From the NCBI GenBank assembly GCA_029432775.1, contig JAROAZ010000022.1, positions 1-64,000 of the forward strand: a DNA stretch of 64,000 bases, given 5' to 3'. The position numbers and the translations under genes are program-made. Shown piece by piece: positions 16,380-25,463 of this stretch. Source of the DNA: Pontiellaceae bacterium B12227. GTDB taxonomy: Bacteria > Verrucomicrobiota > Kiritimatiellia > Kiritimatiellales > Pontiellaceae. Every line of letters starts with the position of its first letter. Position 1 is the first letter of the stretch. Under the pieces are notes generated by a model that was given only the letters and a program-made list of their open reading frames with translations, was not told the DNA's origin and made no database searches.

Positions 16380-16538
16380 TCACAACTCCGTGTTTGGCCC
16401 ACATATAGCATTGACCGGGCCAAGTTTTGTGGTGAGTGGTATATTCTAAGAATCCTTAGTAAAATTTACTAAAATTCCTAACGGCCTACGGTGGTATCTG
16501 AACAGGTCTGAGAAAATCCTGAGGTTGCAAGGTGGATT

Positions 16539-16553
16539 TTCCAACCTTTGGAA
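16539..16553. repeat. Dispersed palindrome, perfect copy
   Basis: Spacer CCT. Intergenic, upstream of ilvD. Confidence 0.95.
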
Positions 16554-16621
16554 ATCCTGTGAAATGATTTGCAACCGGCAAATAGCCTTTTAGACTCTCC
16601 CCAACTTCGGAGGCTTTGCAT

Positions 16622-18313
16622 ATGTCAGCGAAATCATTCAGGAAGGATCAGCGCCCGTACTCATCAGTGGTTGTCGATGGAGTCGAACGTACTCCCAGCC
16701 GGGCCATGCTCCGGGCCGTCGGCTTCACCGATGCGGATTTTAAGAAACCGCAGATAGGTATTGCTTCGACCTGGAGTAAAGTGACCCCCTGCAACATGCA
16801 CATTGACCGGCTTGCTGCCGAAACCGAAAAAGGAATCGGTGTTGCAGGCGGAAAAGCGGTGATGTTTAACACGATCACGATCTCCGATGGTATTTCCATG
16901 GGAACCGAAGGGATGAAATATTCACTCGTTTCCCGGGAAGTGATCGCTGATTCCATCGAAGCGGTATCCGCCTGCGAAGGGTTTGATGGCGTTGTGGCGC
17001 TGGGCGGATGCGATAAAAATATGCCGGGGTGCCTGATTGCGCTGGCCCGTTTAGACCGTCCGTCGGTCTTTGTGTATGGCGGCAGTATCAAACCGGGGTG
17101 TTACTGCGGCAAGGATGTTGATATTGTTTCGGTCTTCGAAGCTGTGGGGCAGCATGCAAAAGGCGAGATTACCTCGAAAGAACTGGCCGGGATCGAACGC
17201 ACGGCCATTCCCGGGGAAGGGTCCTGCGGAGGCATGTACACGGCCAATACGATGGCTTCAGCCATCGAGGCGCTGGGCATGAGTCTGCCCAACAGCTCTT
17301 CGCGCGTGGCGGTTTCCCGTGAAAAAGCGGAGGAAGCGCATGCGGCGGGACGAGCGGTGATGCACCTGATCGAAAAGGGCATCCGGCCTTCGGATATTCT
17401 AACGAGGCCGGCGTTTCTGAATGCCATTACGGTGGTGATGGCGCTGGGCGGTTCAACGAATGCGGTGCTTCATTTGCTGGCCATGGCAAAATCGGCCCGG
17501 GTTCGGCTTAGATTATCCGACTTTACAGCGGTCGGTAAAAAAGTGCCGGTCTTGGCCGATCTGAAGCCCAGTGGAAAATATGTGATGGCCGATCTGGCTA
17601 ACATCGGCGGGGTGGCTCCCCTTATGGCCCGTCTGCTGAAGGAGGGGCTGCTGGATGGCGATTGCATGACGGTAACGGGAAAGACGTTGAAGCAGAATCT
17701 GGCGTTGATCAAACCCTACCCGCGCAAGCAGGATGTGATTCGGCCCTTTAACCGTCCGGTTAAAAAGCAGGGGAATCTGGTGATCCTGAAAGGAAACCTC
17801 GCACCGGATGGAGCTGTGGCAAAAATATCCGGTAAGGAAGGGCTGGTTTTTGAGGGAAAAGCGGTTGTTTTTAACTCTGAGGAGCAGGCGCTGAAAAAGA
17901 TCCTGGATGGTTCCGTGAAAGCGGGCCATGTGGTGGTGATCCGCTACGAAGGGCCGCAGGGCGGACCGGGTATGCGCGAGATGCTGGCTCCGACCTCCGC
18001 CATTATGGGACGGGGTCTTGGAAAAGAGGTTGCGCTGATTACCGATGGCCGGTTTTCCGGCGGCAGTCATGGATTCGTGATCGGACACATTACGCCGGAG
18101 GCCTACACCGGCGGACCGCTGGCACTGGTTAAAAACGGCGATGTCATTTCCATCAATGCAACCGTGCGCTCGATTGAGCTGAAGGTTGCCAAGTCAGAAT
18201 TAGAGCGGCGTTCCAAGGCCTGGAAAAAACCGCGCCCCAAACACAAACACGGCGTGCTCGCAAAATATGCCCGGCTGGTGGGGCCCGCTTCCGAAGGGGC
18301 CGTCACCGACTGA
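16622..18313 (+). CDS. ilvD: Dihydroxy-acid dehydratase
   Basis: A 563-residue IlvD/Edd-family enzyme dehydrating 2,3-dihydroxy-3-methylvalerate and 2,3-dihydroxyisovalerate in isoleucine and valine synthesis. Iron-sulfur cysteines: TPCNMH, GGCDKNMPGC and GEGSCGGMYTANTM, in the expected order. C-terminal EGPQGGPGMREML and GRFSGGSHG are also diagnostic. GGAGG (16609-16613) eight bases upstream selects ATG 16622 over a TTG at 16616. It stands as a single gene with palindrome copies on both sides (16539 and 18315); no other branched-chain gene is near. Confidence 0.96.
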   Translation: MSAKSFRKDQRPYSSVVVDGVERTPSRAMLRAVGFTDADFKKPQIGIASTWSKVTPCNMHIDRLAAETEKGIGVAGGKAVMFNTITISDGISMGTEGMKYSLVSREVIADSIEAVSACEGFDGVVALGGCDKNMPGCLIALARLDRPSVFVYGGSIKPGCYCGKDVDIVSVFEAVGQHAKGEITSKELAGIERTAIPGEGSCGGMYTANTMASAIEALGMSLPNSSSRVAVSREKAEEAHAAGRAVMHLIEKGIRPSDILTRPAFLNAITVVMALGGSTNAVLHLLAMAKSARVRLRLSDFTAVGKKVPVLADLKPSGKYVMADLANIGGVAPLMARLLKEGLLDGDCMTVTGKTLKQNLALIKPYPRKQDVIRPFNRPVKKQGNLVILKGNLAPDGAVAKISGKEGLVFEGKAVVFNSEEQALKKILDGSVKAGHVVVIRYEGPQGGPGMREMLAPTSAIMGRGLGKEVALITDGRFSGGSHGFVIGHITPEAYTGGPLALVKNGDVISINATVRSIELKVAKSELERRSKAWKKPRPKHKHGVLAKYARLVGPASEGAVTD

Positions 18314-18314
18314 T

Positions 18315-18329
18315 TTCCAACCTTTGGAA
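18315..18329. repeat. Dispersed palindrome, perfect copy
   Basis: Spacer CCT. Starts two bases after the ilvD stop. Confidence 0.95.
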
Positions 18330-18385
18330 CTTATAGACTTTTCACGATCAGTCCCTTCGCCTACGGTTGCGTCTGGAGATTGATT

Positions 18386-18793
18386 ATGAAAATTGAAGTT
18401 TTTGCGCTTTGCGATGCCGCAACCGACAACCGGGGTAAAATGAATTTGCTCGGAACCTTTGACCAGATCTATGCCGCTAAGCTGCCGGTGGTCCACCCGG
18501 CCTGCGCCATTGCGCTTCGAATCCGGTTCGATAAAATGGAAGAGGGAAAACATGCGGTCCAGCTGCAGCTCGTTAATCCCGACGGGATTCCGGTTTTCCA
18601 GAGCATGGAAGGCGAAGTCAACCCGCGAATGGGGGCTGACATCGGTTCCGTGGCCGTAAATCTGATTTTAAATTTCCAGCATGTGAAGTTCGACGAGTTT
18701 GCCGACTACCAGATCAATCTGAAGATCAATGATATTGCAATGGCATCGCTTCCGCTGAGAGTCCGGGAAATGCCGCGCCCCGAAGTGGCCTGA
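18386..18793 (+). CDS. DUF6941 family protein
   Basis: A 135-residue protein with the DUF6941 opening MKIEVFALCDAATDNRGKMNLLGTFD and a beta-rich body containing MGADIGSVAVNLILNFQ and a closing IASLPLRVRE-like strand. Function unknown. GGAG eight bases upstream supports ATG 18386. It has no signal peptide, so it should be cytoplasmic. It lies directly behind ilvD on the same strand and is followed by a palindrome and a terminator, so it ends that transcription unit. Confidence 0.8.
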   Translation: MKIEVFALCDAATDNRGKMNLLGTFDQIYAAKLPVVHPACAIALRIRFDKMEEGKHAVQLQLVNPDGIPVFQSMEGEVNPRMGADIGSVAVNLILNFQHVKFDEFADYQINLKINDIAMASLPLRVREMPRPEVA

Positions 18794-18795
18794 TT

Positions 18796-18810
18796 TTCCA
18801 ACCTTTGGAA
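18796..18810. repeat. Dispersed palindrome, perfect copy
   Basis: Spacer CCT. Starts two bases after the DUF6941 stop, the same placement as after ilvD. Confidence 0.95.
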
Positions 18811-18817
18811 TGCTGCA

Positions 18818-18848
18818 ACGTCCGCATTATTTGCGGGCGTTTTTTTTG
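18818..18848 (+). terminator. Intrinsic terminator
   Basis: Stem CGTCCGCA / TGCGGGCG (one wobble) with a short loop, followed by eight T. Closes the ilvD-DUF6941 unit. Confidence 0.85.
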
Positions 18849-18929
18849 ATTCGATTTTTTAAACAATAATTTTTAAAGCCGTCCGTTTTACATCCATCAC
18901 TGCGATACGTAAACCAACGGAGGCACAAA

Positions 18930-19445
18930 ATGAAAACAAGTATATTGATCAAAGCAGCAATGGTAATGGCCCTTCTGGGTGCAGCCAGTCTGGCGGAAGC
19001 CAAACCTGAAAAGGGTGGAAATGGAAACGGTGGCAAGCAGGGCGGCCAACGCCCAACCCGCGAACAGATTCTTGAAAAATACGATACCGATGGCGACGGC
19101 GAACTCTCCGAAGCAGAGCGCGAAGCACTTAAAGCCGACCGTGCTGAGATGCAGGGAAATCGCGGAGGAGGACCATCCGGCGAGCGTCCTAGCCGCGAAG
19201 AAATGATTAAAAAATTCGACACAGACGGCGATGGTGAGTTGAACGAAGCTGAACGCAAAGCAATGCGTGAGCAAATGCAGCAACGTCGCGGAGGCCCGGG
19301 TGGTGAACGTCCGAGCCGCGAAGAAATGATCAAGAAGTTCGATACCGATGGTGATGGCGAACTGAGCGAAGCAGAACGTAAAGCCGCGCGTGAAGCCATG
19401 CAGAAAAAAGGCAAAGGTAAGGGCGGTAAAGGTCCTGCTGAATAA
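18930..19445 (+). CDS. Secreted EF-hand calcium-binding repeat protein
   Basis: 171 residues. A signal peptide (Lys-rich start, hydrophobic core, cleavage near ASLAEA-KP) precedes three near-identical repeats: REQILEKYDTDGDGELSEAE, REEMIKKFDTDGDGELNEAE and the same with LSEAE. Each carries a DxDGDGEL EF-hand loop. Linkers are Gly/Arg-rich (GGPGGERPS) and the tail is Lys/Gly-rich. Each loop should bind one calcium in the periplasm or outside. A good GGAGG site lies upstream. The second and third repeats are almost identical at protein level but differ at many third positions, so the duplication is not very recent or synonymous drift is fast. Confidence 0.88.
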   Translation: MKTSILIKAAMVMALLGAASLAEAKPEKGGNGNGGKQGGQRPTREQILEKYDTDGDGELSEAEREALKADRAEMQGNRGGGPSGERPSREEMIKKFDTDGDGELNEAERKAMREQMQQRRGGPGGERPSREEMIKKFDTDGDGELSEAERKAAREAMQKKGKGKGGKGPAE

Positions 19446-19472
19446 TCTAAGTGACATCAGGCGATGTCCACC

Positions 19473-19513
19473 GGCGCATGAGAAATCTTCCCCTCTCATG
19501 TGCCGTTTTTTTT
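19473..19513 (+). terminator. Intrinsic terminator
   Basis: An 11-bp stem GGCGCATGAGA / TCTCATGTGCC with one wobble, 10-base loop, then GTTTTTTTT. Ends the EF-hand gene. Confidence 0.9.
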
Positions 19514-19615
19514 GACTAAATATCGTATAATGATTGCGTGATAGGGCGTATCAGCATGGTTCGCGATGCACTACAGTTGTGATCAGTTATTAACAGATCA
19601 CTTCGAGGTCAAAGT

Positions 19616-21085
19616 ATGAAAGACAGACGCTCCTTTGTTTTAAAATCAGGTACAGGTGTGGCGGCCGCCGGGCTGGTGATGCATGCTGATGCCGCTGCGA
19701 ATGTGGAAAAGTCGGAGGATGGATATGCCTCGGCCTCTACAGTTAAACCAACCGGCACGATCGAACTGGTTAACATAAAAGTTGTCCCTCCGTTGTTCTG
19801 TCCCTACCACAGTCTCTCCACGCCGGCAGAGAAGGGCGGTGGCGCCCACTACTATAAAAGCACGGCTTTTGAACATAATCCCTTTACCATTCCGGCCTCG
19901 GGCATGTCCGGTTCTCCCGTCATTATGGATGCCGCGGGCACTTTTGTTGGTTTCATGACAACATTTGGTTATGAAAACTCGACCTTCCATTTTGATGGAA
20001 AAGAGATGCTGACTGTATCCGTTCCGGAGGGGCAGGAGCTTTTTGTTGATGAGAACGGAGCCGGTGATGCGGCCTGGAAAAAATATAATTCCATCATGAT
20101 GAAGCGCCTGGATTTCCAACCCTTGGAAAATTACCCGAAGTTCTGGTCGGATGTTGAATATTGTACCTGGGTGGAGCAGAAGATACAAAGTAAGGTGCGG
20201 CGCGATCATTTTAAACTGTTGACGCACGACTTTGTGGAAACTTATCTGGATAAGATCATCTCCTTTGGCTATCCGAAAGGAAAGATGACGCTGGACCATG
20301 GGTGGGGCATCTTTCCGGATGGCAGTCTGGAATCCGGATTCGGTTCGTGGCATGCCGACCCGAAACTATTTCCGAACTTCGAAAAAACCATGGATATGAT
20401 TCAGCAGAAGGGATTCACGCCCGGACTGTGGATCGGTTTCCCGAAGGTGCACCACGCAAGTACGATTGCGCAGCGCAACCCGAACATGCTCGGTGACTGG
20501 AGCGTGACGTCCTCGAAACGAAAGCCCAACGCGGAACGGTGGTTAAATCCGAAGGCGGACATTTTCGGATATGCGTCGGAGGTCATTGAACGCTTTTCCA
20601 AAATCGGTGTGAAAAAGTTTAAGATCGATATGTCGTACAATACGAAGTCGGATATGCTGCACATACATAAAGAACTCTACCGCGCGGCCAAGGCCATCGA
20701 TCCGCAGCTGGAAATGGAGTTTCACGTGCCGGATATCTTCTTTACAAAATACACGGATGTGGGCCGAACGAACGATGTCTGGCTGAATGATAAATATGAT
20801 TGGCCAGCCCGGGTGGAAACGCACTACGAAGTAACCCACAAGTCATCGCCCGGGCGGGGGATTAACCTCGACCATATTGGCGGAAACGACACCGGTCCGG
20901 CCGCACTGACCGAAGAAAAATACCTCAGGCACCTGAGTATGTATAACGGTAAAATCGGCTATCCGCTGGTCTCCGTTCTTCCGGATCATATCAGCCGGAA
21001 ATGCGTCGATGAGACGGGTGATTATCTATGGGCTTACCATGACGGCCCCCGGAATTTCGTTTCAGACTTTTACGCGGCGAGCTGA
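19616..21085 (+). CDS. Exported TIM-barrel glycoside hydrolase-like protein (GH31/GH36-like)
   Basis: 489 residues with a twin-arginine-like leader (MKDRRSFVLKSG then AAAGLVMHADAA). An N-terminal beta-sandwich region (about 45-190) is followed by a barrel: TLDHGWGIFPDG, FPNFEKTMDMIQQKGFTPGLWIGFP, then KKFKIDMSYN, where the Asp sits at the nucleophile position of GH31/GH36 alpha-galactosidase-like barrels, and later LNDKYDWPARVE. The substrate is unknown; an alpha-linked galactoside or related marine glycan is plausible. It is followed by a DUF5060 protein of similar theme. A palindrome copy lies in its coding sequence (20114-20128). Confidence 0.7.
   Translation: MKDRRSFVLKSGTGVAAAGLVMHADAAANVEKSEDGYASASTVKPTGTIELVNIKVVPPLFCPYHSLSTPAEKGGGAHYYKSTAFEHNPFTIPASGMSGSPVIMDAAGTFVGFMTTFGYENSTFHFDGKEMLTVSVPEGQELFVDENGAGDAAWKKYNSIMMKRLDFQPLENYPKFWSDVEYCTWVEQKIQSKVRRDHFKLLTHDFVETYLDKIISFGYPKGKMTLDHGWGIFPDGSLESGFGSWHADPKLFPNFEKTMDMIQQKGFTPGLWIGFPKVHHASTIAQRNPNMLGDWSVTSSKRKPNAERWLNPKADIFGYASEVIERFSKIGVKKFKIDMSYNTKSDMLHIHKELYRAAKAIDPQLEMEFHVPDIFFTKYTDVGRTNDVWLNDKYDWPARVETHYEVTHKSSPGRGINLDHIGGNDTGPAALTEEKYLRHLSMYNGKIGYPLVSVLPDHISRKCVDETGDYLWAYHDGPRNFVSDFYAAS
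20114..20128. repeat. Dispersed palindrome, perfect copy
   Basis: Spacer CCC. Inside the glycoside hydrolase gene, read as FQPLE. Confidence 0.95.
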
Positions 21086-21109
21086 CCGGTTCCTTCAACG
21101 GCTCAGAAT

Positions 21110-21150
21110 AACTGAAAATTAGTCGGACTTTTTTCGGCTAATTTCCGGTT
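21110..21150. terminator. Candidate terminator hairpin
   Basis: AAATTAGTCG pairs with CGGCTAATTT (one wobble) around GACTTTTTT, with outer pairing AACTG/CGGTT. The T-run is in the loop rather than after the stem on the plus strand, so termination is uncertain. Confidence 0.4.
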
Positions 21151-21192
21151 CAATTGTGCATTGATAGAGAATCGAATCAAAAGGACGCTGAT

Positions 21193-23529
21193 ATGTTAAG
21201 AATGATACTGGGTGTTATATTTGCGACAGGGGTTATTACGACCGCTGCTCCTGAGGACGGAAAAATCTCCGCAACGGAATTCTCAATCGAGCATGGATTC
21301 TACCAGGATCGAGGGAAATGGCTCGGCGTGAACCCGGACAAAGCCAAAAGCGGCGAAGCCAGTCTGGTGTTCCCGTATCGGGATGGAACCTACGATGTGA
21401 CGTTCCATATGGTTGGGGAAAACGATGGCCAGTCCAGTTTTGAAGTAGTCATTGAATCCAAAAGCCTGGGTAAAACGGTTTGTCCTGCGAGCAAGCAGAC
21501 CTTTGAAGAAGGGGCGGCTTTTTCCAGGGTTTGGAAAAAGGTCAGCATCAACGATGGCGATATGGTGCGAGTGAAAGGCTTCATTGCTTCGGCGGATGGC
21601 AAAGAATGGAGCCGCGCCCGCTGGGCCTCGATTGAGTTTAAGCCGGTTGACGGTGGCGAGCCGATCGTTGCCAAAAAAGGCGGGACCAAAAAAGAGGCTT
21701 TGGCAGCAGTTCTGCCGGCTCTGCATGGTGAGCGTCTGCCGGATGGCAACGGCTCGGTGGAGATCAGTGGAGAACTGAAGAAGTGGCATAAGGTTACGCT
21801 GACGCTGGACGGTCCCTTTGCGCACGAGTTGGATAATAAACCGAATCCGTTTACTGATCGCCGCATGGATGTCACATTTGTTCACGAATCCGGATCGCCG
21901 GAATATGTGGTGCCGGGCTACTTTGCTGCCGACGGCAATGCCGGCGAAACCTCAGCGGATTGCGGAACAAAATGGCGCGCGCATCTGTCGCCCGATAAAG
22001 CTGGGAAGTGGTCCTACACCATCTCTTTTAAGGGAGCCAAACAGGATGGCACAACGGGTGAATTCAAGGTGGGCAAATCTGATAAATCCGGCCGTGACCT
22101 GCGCGGTAAAGGTCGACTGCAATATAATGGAACCCGCTATCTGCGTTATGCCGATTCGGGTGAATGGTTCCTCAAGGCGGGTGCCGATGCGCCGGAAACG
22201 CTGCTGGGCTATGCGGATTTTGATAACACCACTGCGAATCTTCCTAAAAAGTGTCCGCTGAAAACCTATTCAGCGCATTCCATGGATTGGAAGCCTGGTG
22301 ATCCGACCTGGAAGGGTGGAAAAGGAAAAGGCCTGATCGGTGCCGTCAACTATCTCGCCGACAAAGGTGTGAATGCATTTTCATTCCTGACCTATAACGC
22401 CGGCGGTGATGGCGATAACGTCTGGCCGCATGTGGCCCGTGCCGATAAACTTCACTTCGACTGTTCCAAGCTGGATCAGTGGGGCATCGTGTTTGATCAC
22501 GGAACTGCCAAAGGCATGTATCTGCATTTTAAACTGCAGGAAACCGAGAACGACGACAAGCGCGGCAAGAATGAGCAGGGCAAGTTGAATGCGCTCGACG
22601 GCGGAAAGTTTGGAATAGAGAGAGAGGCCTATCTACGGGAGATGATTGCCCGGTTCGGCCACAACCTTGCGTTGAACTGGAATATGGGGGAGGAGAATAC
22701 CCAGCTGCTGGATGAGCTGGAGCCGATGGCTTCCTATATTCGCCAGACCGACCCTTATGGACATAACCTGGTGCTGCACACCTATCCGAACCAGCAGGAT
22801 AAAGTCTATGACTGGTTTATCGGACGCAAGGATATGCTGAGCGGTGTATCCATTCAGAACAGCGATGTGGCCAAGACGCATACGGACACGCTGAAGTGGG
22901 TCACAAAGTCTGAAGTGGCCGGGCATCCGTGGATTGTCGCCTTTGATGAAGCGGGCAATGCCGGTGTCGGCACGCCGCCCGATCCCGACTGGCCGGGTAT
23001 GGATGAGGCTCTGGCCGGAATTGCGAAGGGGAAACAGAAGATGAAGGTGCCTTCGATCGATGATATCCGGTCAGAAGTTCTATGGGGTACTCTGATGGCC
23101 GGAGGAACCGGGGTGGAATATTATTTCGGCTATCGTCTGCCGGAAAATGATCTGCTGGCCGAAGATTGGCGCAGCCGCGATCAGACCTGGGACTACAGCC
23201 GCATTGCCCTTAACTTTTTCCAGGATGAAAAAGTGCCGTTCTGGAAAATGACCAACGCCAACGCCCTGGTTGGAAACCGGGAAAACAGTAACCGGGCCTA
23301 TTGCCTTGCTCAAAAAGGAGCATTCTATCTGGTGTATCTGCGAAAGGCGGAAGGTGCCTCGCTGGATCTTTCCGGGGAATCCGGAAAGTTTAAGGTCTAC
23401 TGGTTCAATCCGCGTGATGGCGGGAAGCTGCAGCGTGGATCCGTGAAGAAGATCAGCGGCGGGCAGGTGGTATCTTTAGGAACACCTCCGGCTGATGCGA
23501 ATCAGGACTGGGTAGTCATCATCAAGTAA
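21193..23529 (+). CDS. Secreted DUF5060 / collagen-binding-like glycan-active protein
   Basis: About 778 residues. The start at ATG 21193 follows AAGGACG and gives a signal peptide (MLRMILGVIFATGVITTAA). A beta-rich N-terminal module (about 20-165) is followed by a DUF5060 domain (about 175-300: GELKKWHKVTLTLDGPFAHE...) and a TIM-barrel-like core (WFLKAGADAPETLLGY, GVNAFSFLTYNAGGDGDNVWPH, FGHNLALNWNMGEEN, PWIVAFDEAGNAG). The tail resembles the putative collagen-binding domain of bacterial glycosidases (YCLAQKGAFYLVYLRKAE...VYWFNPRDGG). The GEEN and DEAG acids are candidate catalytic residues by clan-A analogy (inference). Same orientation as the preceding hydrolase; the two may act on one polysaccharide. 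Confidence 0.78.
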   Translation: MLRMILGVIFATGVITTAAPEDGKISATEFSIEHGFYQDRGKWLGVNPDKAKSGEASLVFPYRDGTYDVTFHMVGENDGQSSFEVVIESKSLGKTVCPASKQTFEEGAAFSRVWKKVSINDGDMVRVKGFIASADGKEWSRARWASIEFKPVDGGEPIVAKKGGTKKEALAAVLPALHGERLPDGNGSVEISGELKKWHKVTLTLDGPFAHELDNKPNPFTDRRMDVTFVHESGSPEYVVPGYFAADGNAGETSADCGTKWRAHLSPDKAGKWSYTISFKGAKQDGTTGEFKVGKSDKSGRDLRGKGRLQYNGTRYLRYADSGEWFLKAGADAPETLLGYADFDNTTANLPKKCPLKTYSAHSMDWKPGDPTWKGGKGKGLIGAVNYLADKGVNAFSFLTYNAGGDGDNVWPHVARADKLHFDCSKLDQWGIVFDHGTAKGMYLHFKLQETENDDKRGKNEQGKLNALDGGKFGIEREAYLREMIARFGHNLALNWNMGEENTQLLDELEPMASYIRQTDPYGHNLVLHTYPNQQDKVYDWFIGRKDMLSGVSIQNSDVAKTHTDTLKWVTKSEVAGHPWIVAFDEAGNAGVGTPPDPDWPGMDEALAGIAKGKQKMKVPSIDDIRSEVLWGTLMAGGTGVEYYFGYRLPENDLLAEDWRSRDQTWDYSRIALNFFQDEKVPFWKMTNANALVGNRENSNRAYCLAQKGAFYLVYLRKAEGASLDLSGESGKFKVYWFNPRDGGKLQRGSVKKISGGQVVSLGTPPADANQDWVVIIK

Positions 23530-23558
23530 AATTGGACCAATGATTGTTGTAGGGCTGA

Positions 23559-23589
23559 AACGGCTGAGGCACGATGCCTTTCAGCCGTT
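23559..23589. other. Extragenic hairpin
   Basis: AACGGCTGAGGCA and TGCCTTTCAGCCGTT pair with a two-base bulge. It lies between convergent genes and has no T-tract; it may act as a transcription barrier. Confidence 0.5.
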
Positions 23590-23686
23590 CGGTCCCATGT
23601 GTGGCAACGGTGCGGGGTTCGGCGGGACGCGTAGCGAGGCTGAAGACCTACAAGCCAACGTTTCATTCGTCAACCCGCCCTACAAA

Positions 23687-25003
23687 CTACCGATCGAACA
23701 GCAGGCGTTGTCCTCGGACAGCGTCGTTGATCTGGCCGTTCTGATAGGCGATTTGACCATTCACCAGAGTGGCTGCGATGGTCGATTTAAAGGTCACGCC
23801 TTCGAAAGGTGACCAGCCGCATTTGTATTCGATGTTTTCTTTGGTGACGGTGGAGGGTGTTTCAGTGTCGATCAGCACGAGGTCAGCCCAGTAGCCTTCG
23901 CGGATGAAGCCGCGTTCCAGGCATTGGAAAATCCGGGCCGGGTTGTGCGCCGTTTTTTCCGCGACCATTTCGAGCGGGAACAGTTCGAGCGCGGTGGTCA
24001 TGGCGCTTTGAATAACGGGTAGTCCGGACGGGGCGGATCCATAGTTGTTCAGTTTCTCTTCATAGAGGTGGGGCGCATGGTCGGTACCGATGGTGTCGAT
24101 GACGCCATCCAGTACGGCCTGCCGGATGGCGGCGCGGTCGGCGGGCGTTTTGATGGACGGGTTGCACTTAATAAATGCACCTTTTTCTTCGTAGTCGTCG
24201 GACGAGAACCAGAGCATGTGCGGGCAGGCTTCGCCGGTAATCTTTTTACCGCTGACGGGGCCGGCTTTGAACAGGTCGAGTTCTTTGGCGGTGGTCAGGT
24301 GCAGCACGTGGATCTGGGAATCGTATTTGGTGGCCAGTTCGACCGCGAGGGCGGTGGAGCGGTAGCACGCTTCTTCGGAGCGGATTTTCCAATGTTCGGA
24401 AAACGGAATGGCTTCGCCGAATTTCTCACGGGCGGCTTTTTCATTTTCGCGGATGGTGTTGGTGTCTTCGCAGTGCAGCGAGATCGGCACCTTGATCTTT
24501 CCGAAAATATTTTCCAACTGTTCGGTGCGATCAACCAGCAACCCGCCGGTGGAGGCGCCCATAAACAGTTTTACACCGCAGACGGTTTTGGGGTCCATGG
24601 CGAGCAACTCGTCAATATTGCTGTTGGAGGCGCCGAGATGGAAGGAAAAGTTGGTAACGCATCTGGTGGCGGCCAGCGCAAACTTGTCTTCGATCACGGC
24701 GTTGGTGATGGCGGCGGGTTTGGTGTTGGGCATCTCCATGATGGAGGTCACCCCGCCGGCCACAGCGGCACGGGTTTCAGAATGGAGATCAGCCTTTTGT
24801 TCCAGCCCGGGTTCGCGGCAGTGCACGTGGCAGTCGATCATGCCGGGCAGCAGTGCTTTGCCTTTGGCATCAATGACGATGTCGGCAGCGTCGGAGAGGC
24901 TGGAGTCGATCTTTTCGATCCGGCCGTCTTTAATGAATACGTCCGCAGGGCGGGATTCGCCCTCATTCACGAGATTGGCGTTGGTAATCAGTGTCGTTTT
25001 CAT
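23687..25003 (-). CDS. pyrC: Dihydroorotase (allantoinase-like subclass)
   Basis: A 438-residue amidohydrolase closing carbamoyl-aspartate to dihydroorotate in pyrimidine synthesis. Metal ligands: DCHVHCREPG, the Lys in GVKLFMGAS (carbamylated in the family), HCED, HVLHLTT and the catalytic Asp in GTDHAPH. Length and the early GMIDCHVHCREPG motif fit type I dihydroorotase (PyrC/AllB group). I place the start at MKTTLITNANLVNE (25003); an upstream start at 25039 lacks support. Long open frames on the opposite strand are antisense shadows. DUF6868 lies 48 bases upstream on the same strand. The gene name is by family, not proven. Confidence 0.85.
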   Translation of the reverse strand: MKTTLITNANLVNEGESRPADVFIKDGRIEKIDSSLSDAADIVIDAKGKALLPGMIDCHVHCREPGLEQKADLHSETRAAVAGGVTSIMEMPNTKPAAITNAVIEDKFALAATRCVTNFSFHLGASNSNIDELLAMDPKTVCGVKLFMGASTGGLLVDRTEQLENIFGKIKVPISLHCEDTNTIRENEKAAREKFGEAIPFSEHWKIRSEEACYRSTALAVELATKYDSQIHVLHLTTAKELDLFKAGPVSGKKITGEACPHMLWFSSDDYEEKGAFIKCNPSIKTPADRAAIRQAVLDGVIDTIGTDHAPHLYEEKLNNYGSAPSGLPVIQSAMTTALELFPLEMVAEKTAHNPARIFQCLERGFIREGYWADLVLIDTETPSTVTKENIEYKCGWSPFEGVTFKSTIAATLVNGQIAYQNGQINDAVRGQRLLFDR

Positions 25004-25051
25004 GCGAGGCACCATATGGAATGCGATGCTCCGATGCAACGATCAGTAAGC

Positions 25052-25297
25052 TTATTTTACGATAATGGTCAGCGCAATCCACGGGACCAGATTGAATGTG
25101 ATGAAAATTATTTTATAGAAAGCGAGGAAGTAATACAGCGCTTTGTTGGTAGTTTCTTCGCTCAGACCGAACATTTTTCCGTGTACCTTGTAAATGAACC
25201 CCCGGCAGCAGGCGCTCATGATGGCGGTGAATGCAAACAGACCGAAATTGATCAGAGTCATCCATCCAAAAAACGCTTTCATAATTTCCACAGTCAT
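25052..25297 (-). CDS. DUF6868 family small membrane protein
   Basis: 81 residues starting MTVEIMKAFFGWMT. Two hydrophobic segments (about 8-30 and 55-80) flank a basic loop with CCRGFIYKVHGKMFGLSEE. GGAGGT six bases upstream fixes ATG 25297 and rules out a longer frame from 25330. Matches the DUF6868 pattern; function unknown. Upstream of dihydroorotase in the same direction, possibly co-transcribed. Confidence 0.75.
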   Translation of the reverse strand: MTVEIMKAFFGWMTLINFGLFAFTAIMSACCRGFIYKVHGKMFGLSEETTNKALYYFLAFYKIIFITFNLVPWIALTIIVK

Positions 25298-25382
25298 GAT
25301 GTACCTCCTGAAAACCTTATAGACACTCATGGGTTCATTTAGTTGACTGAAAAGTCATAAAATGGATGATGCGGCCTGTTTT

Positions 25383-25397
25383 TTCCAATAATTGGAA
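25383..25397. repeat. Dispersed palindrome, perfect copy
   Basis: Spacer TAA. In the divergent intergenic region between DUF6868 and the MqnE-MqnC fusion. Confidence 0.95.
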
Positions 25398-25463
25398 GTT
25401 TGAAGTGGAAATGAAATGGAATCTATACCAAATTAGTGCCAATTAAATTTTGAGGCCCGATTT

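Noticed and set aside
24068..25342. 424-residue open frame on the plus strand
   Set aside because: Antisense to dihydroorotase and DUF6868; composition is Gly/Phe/Val-rich as expected from the reverse of a codon-biased gene, and both antisense genes have clear family motifs.
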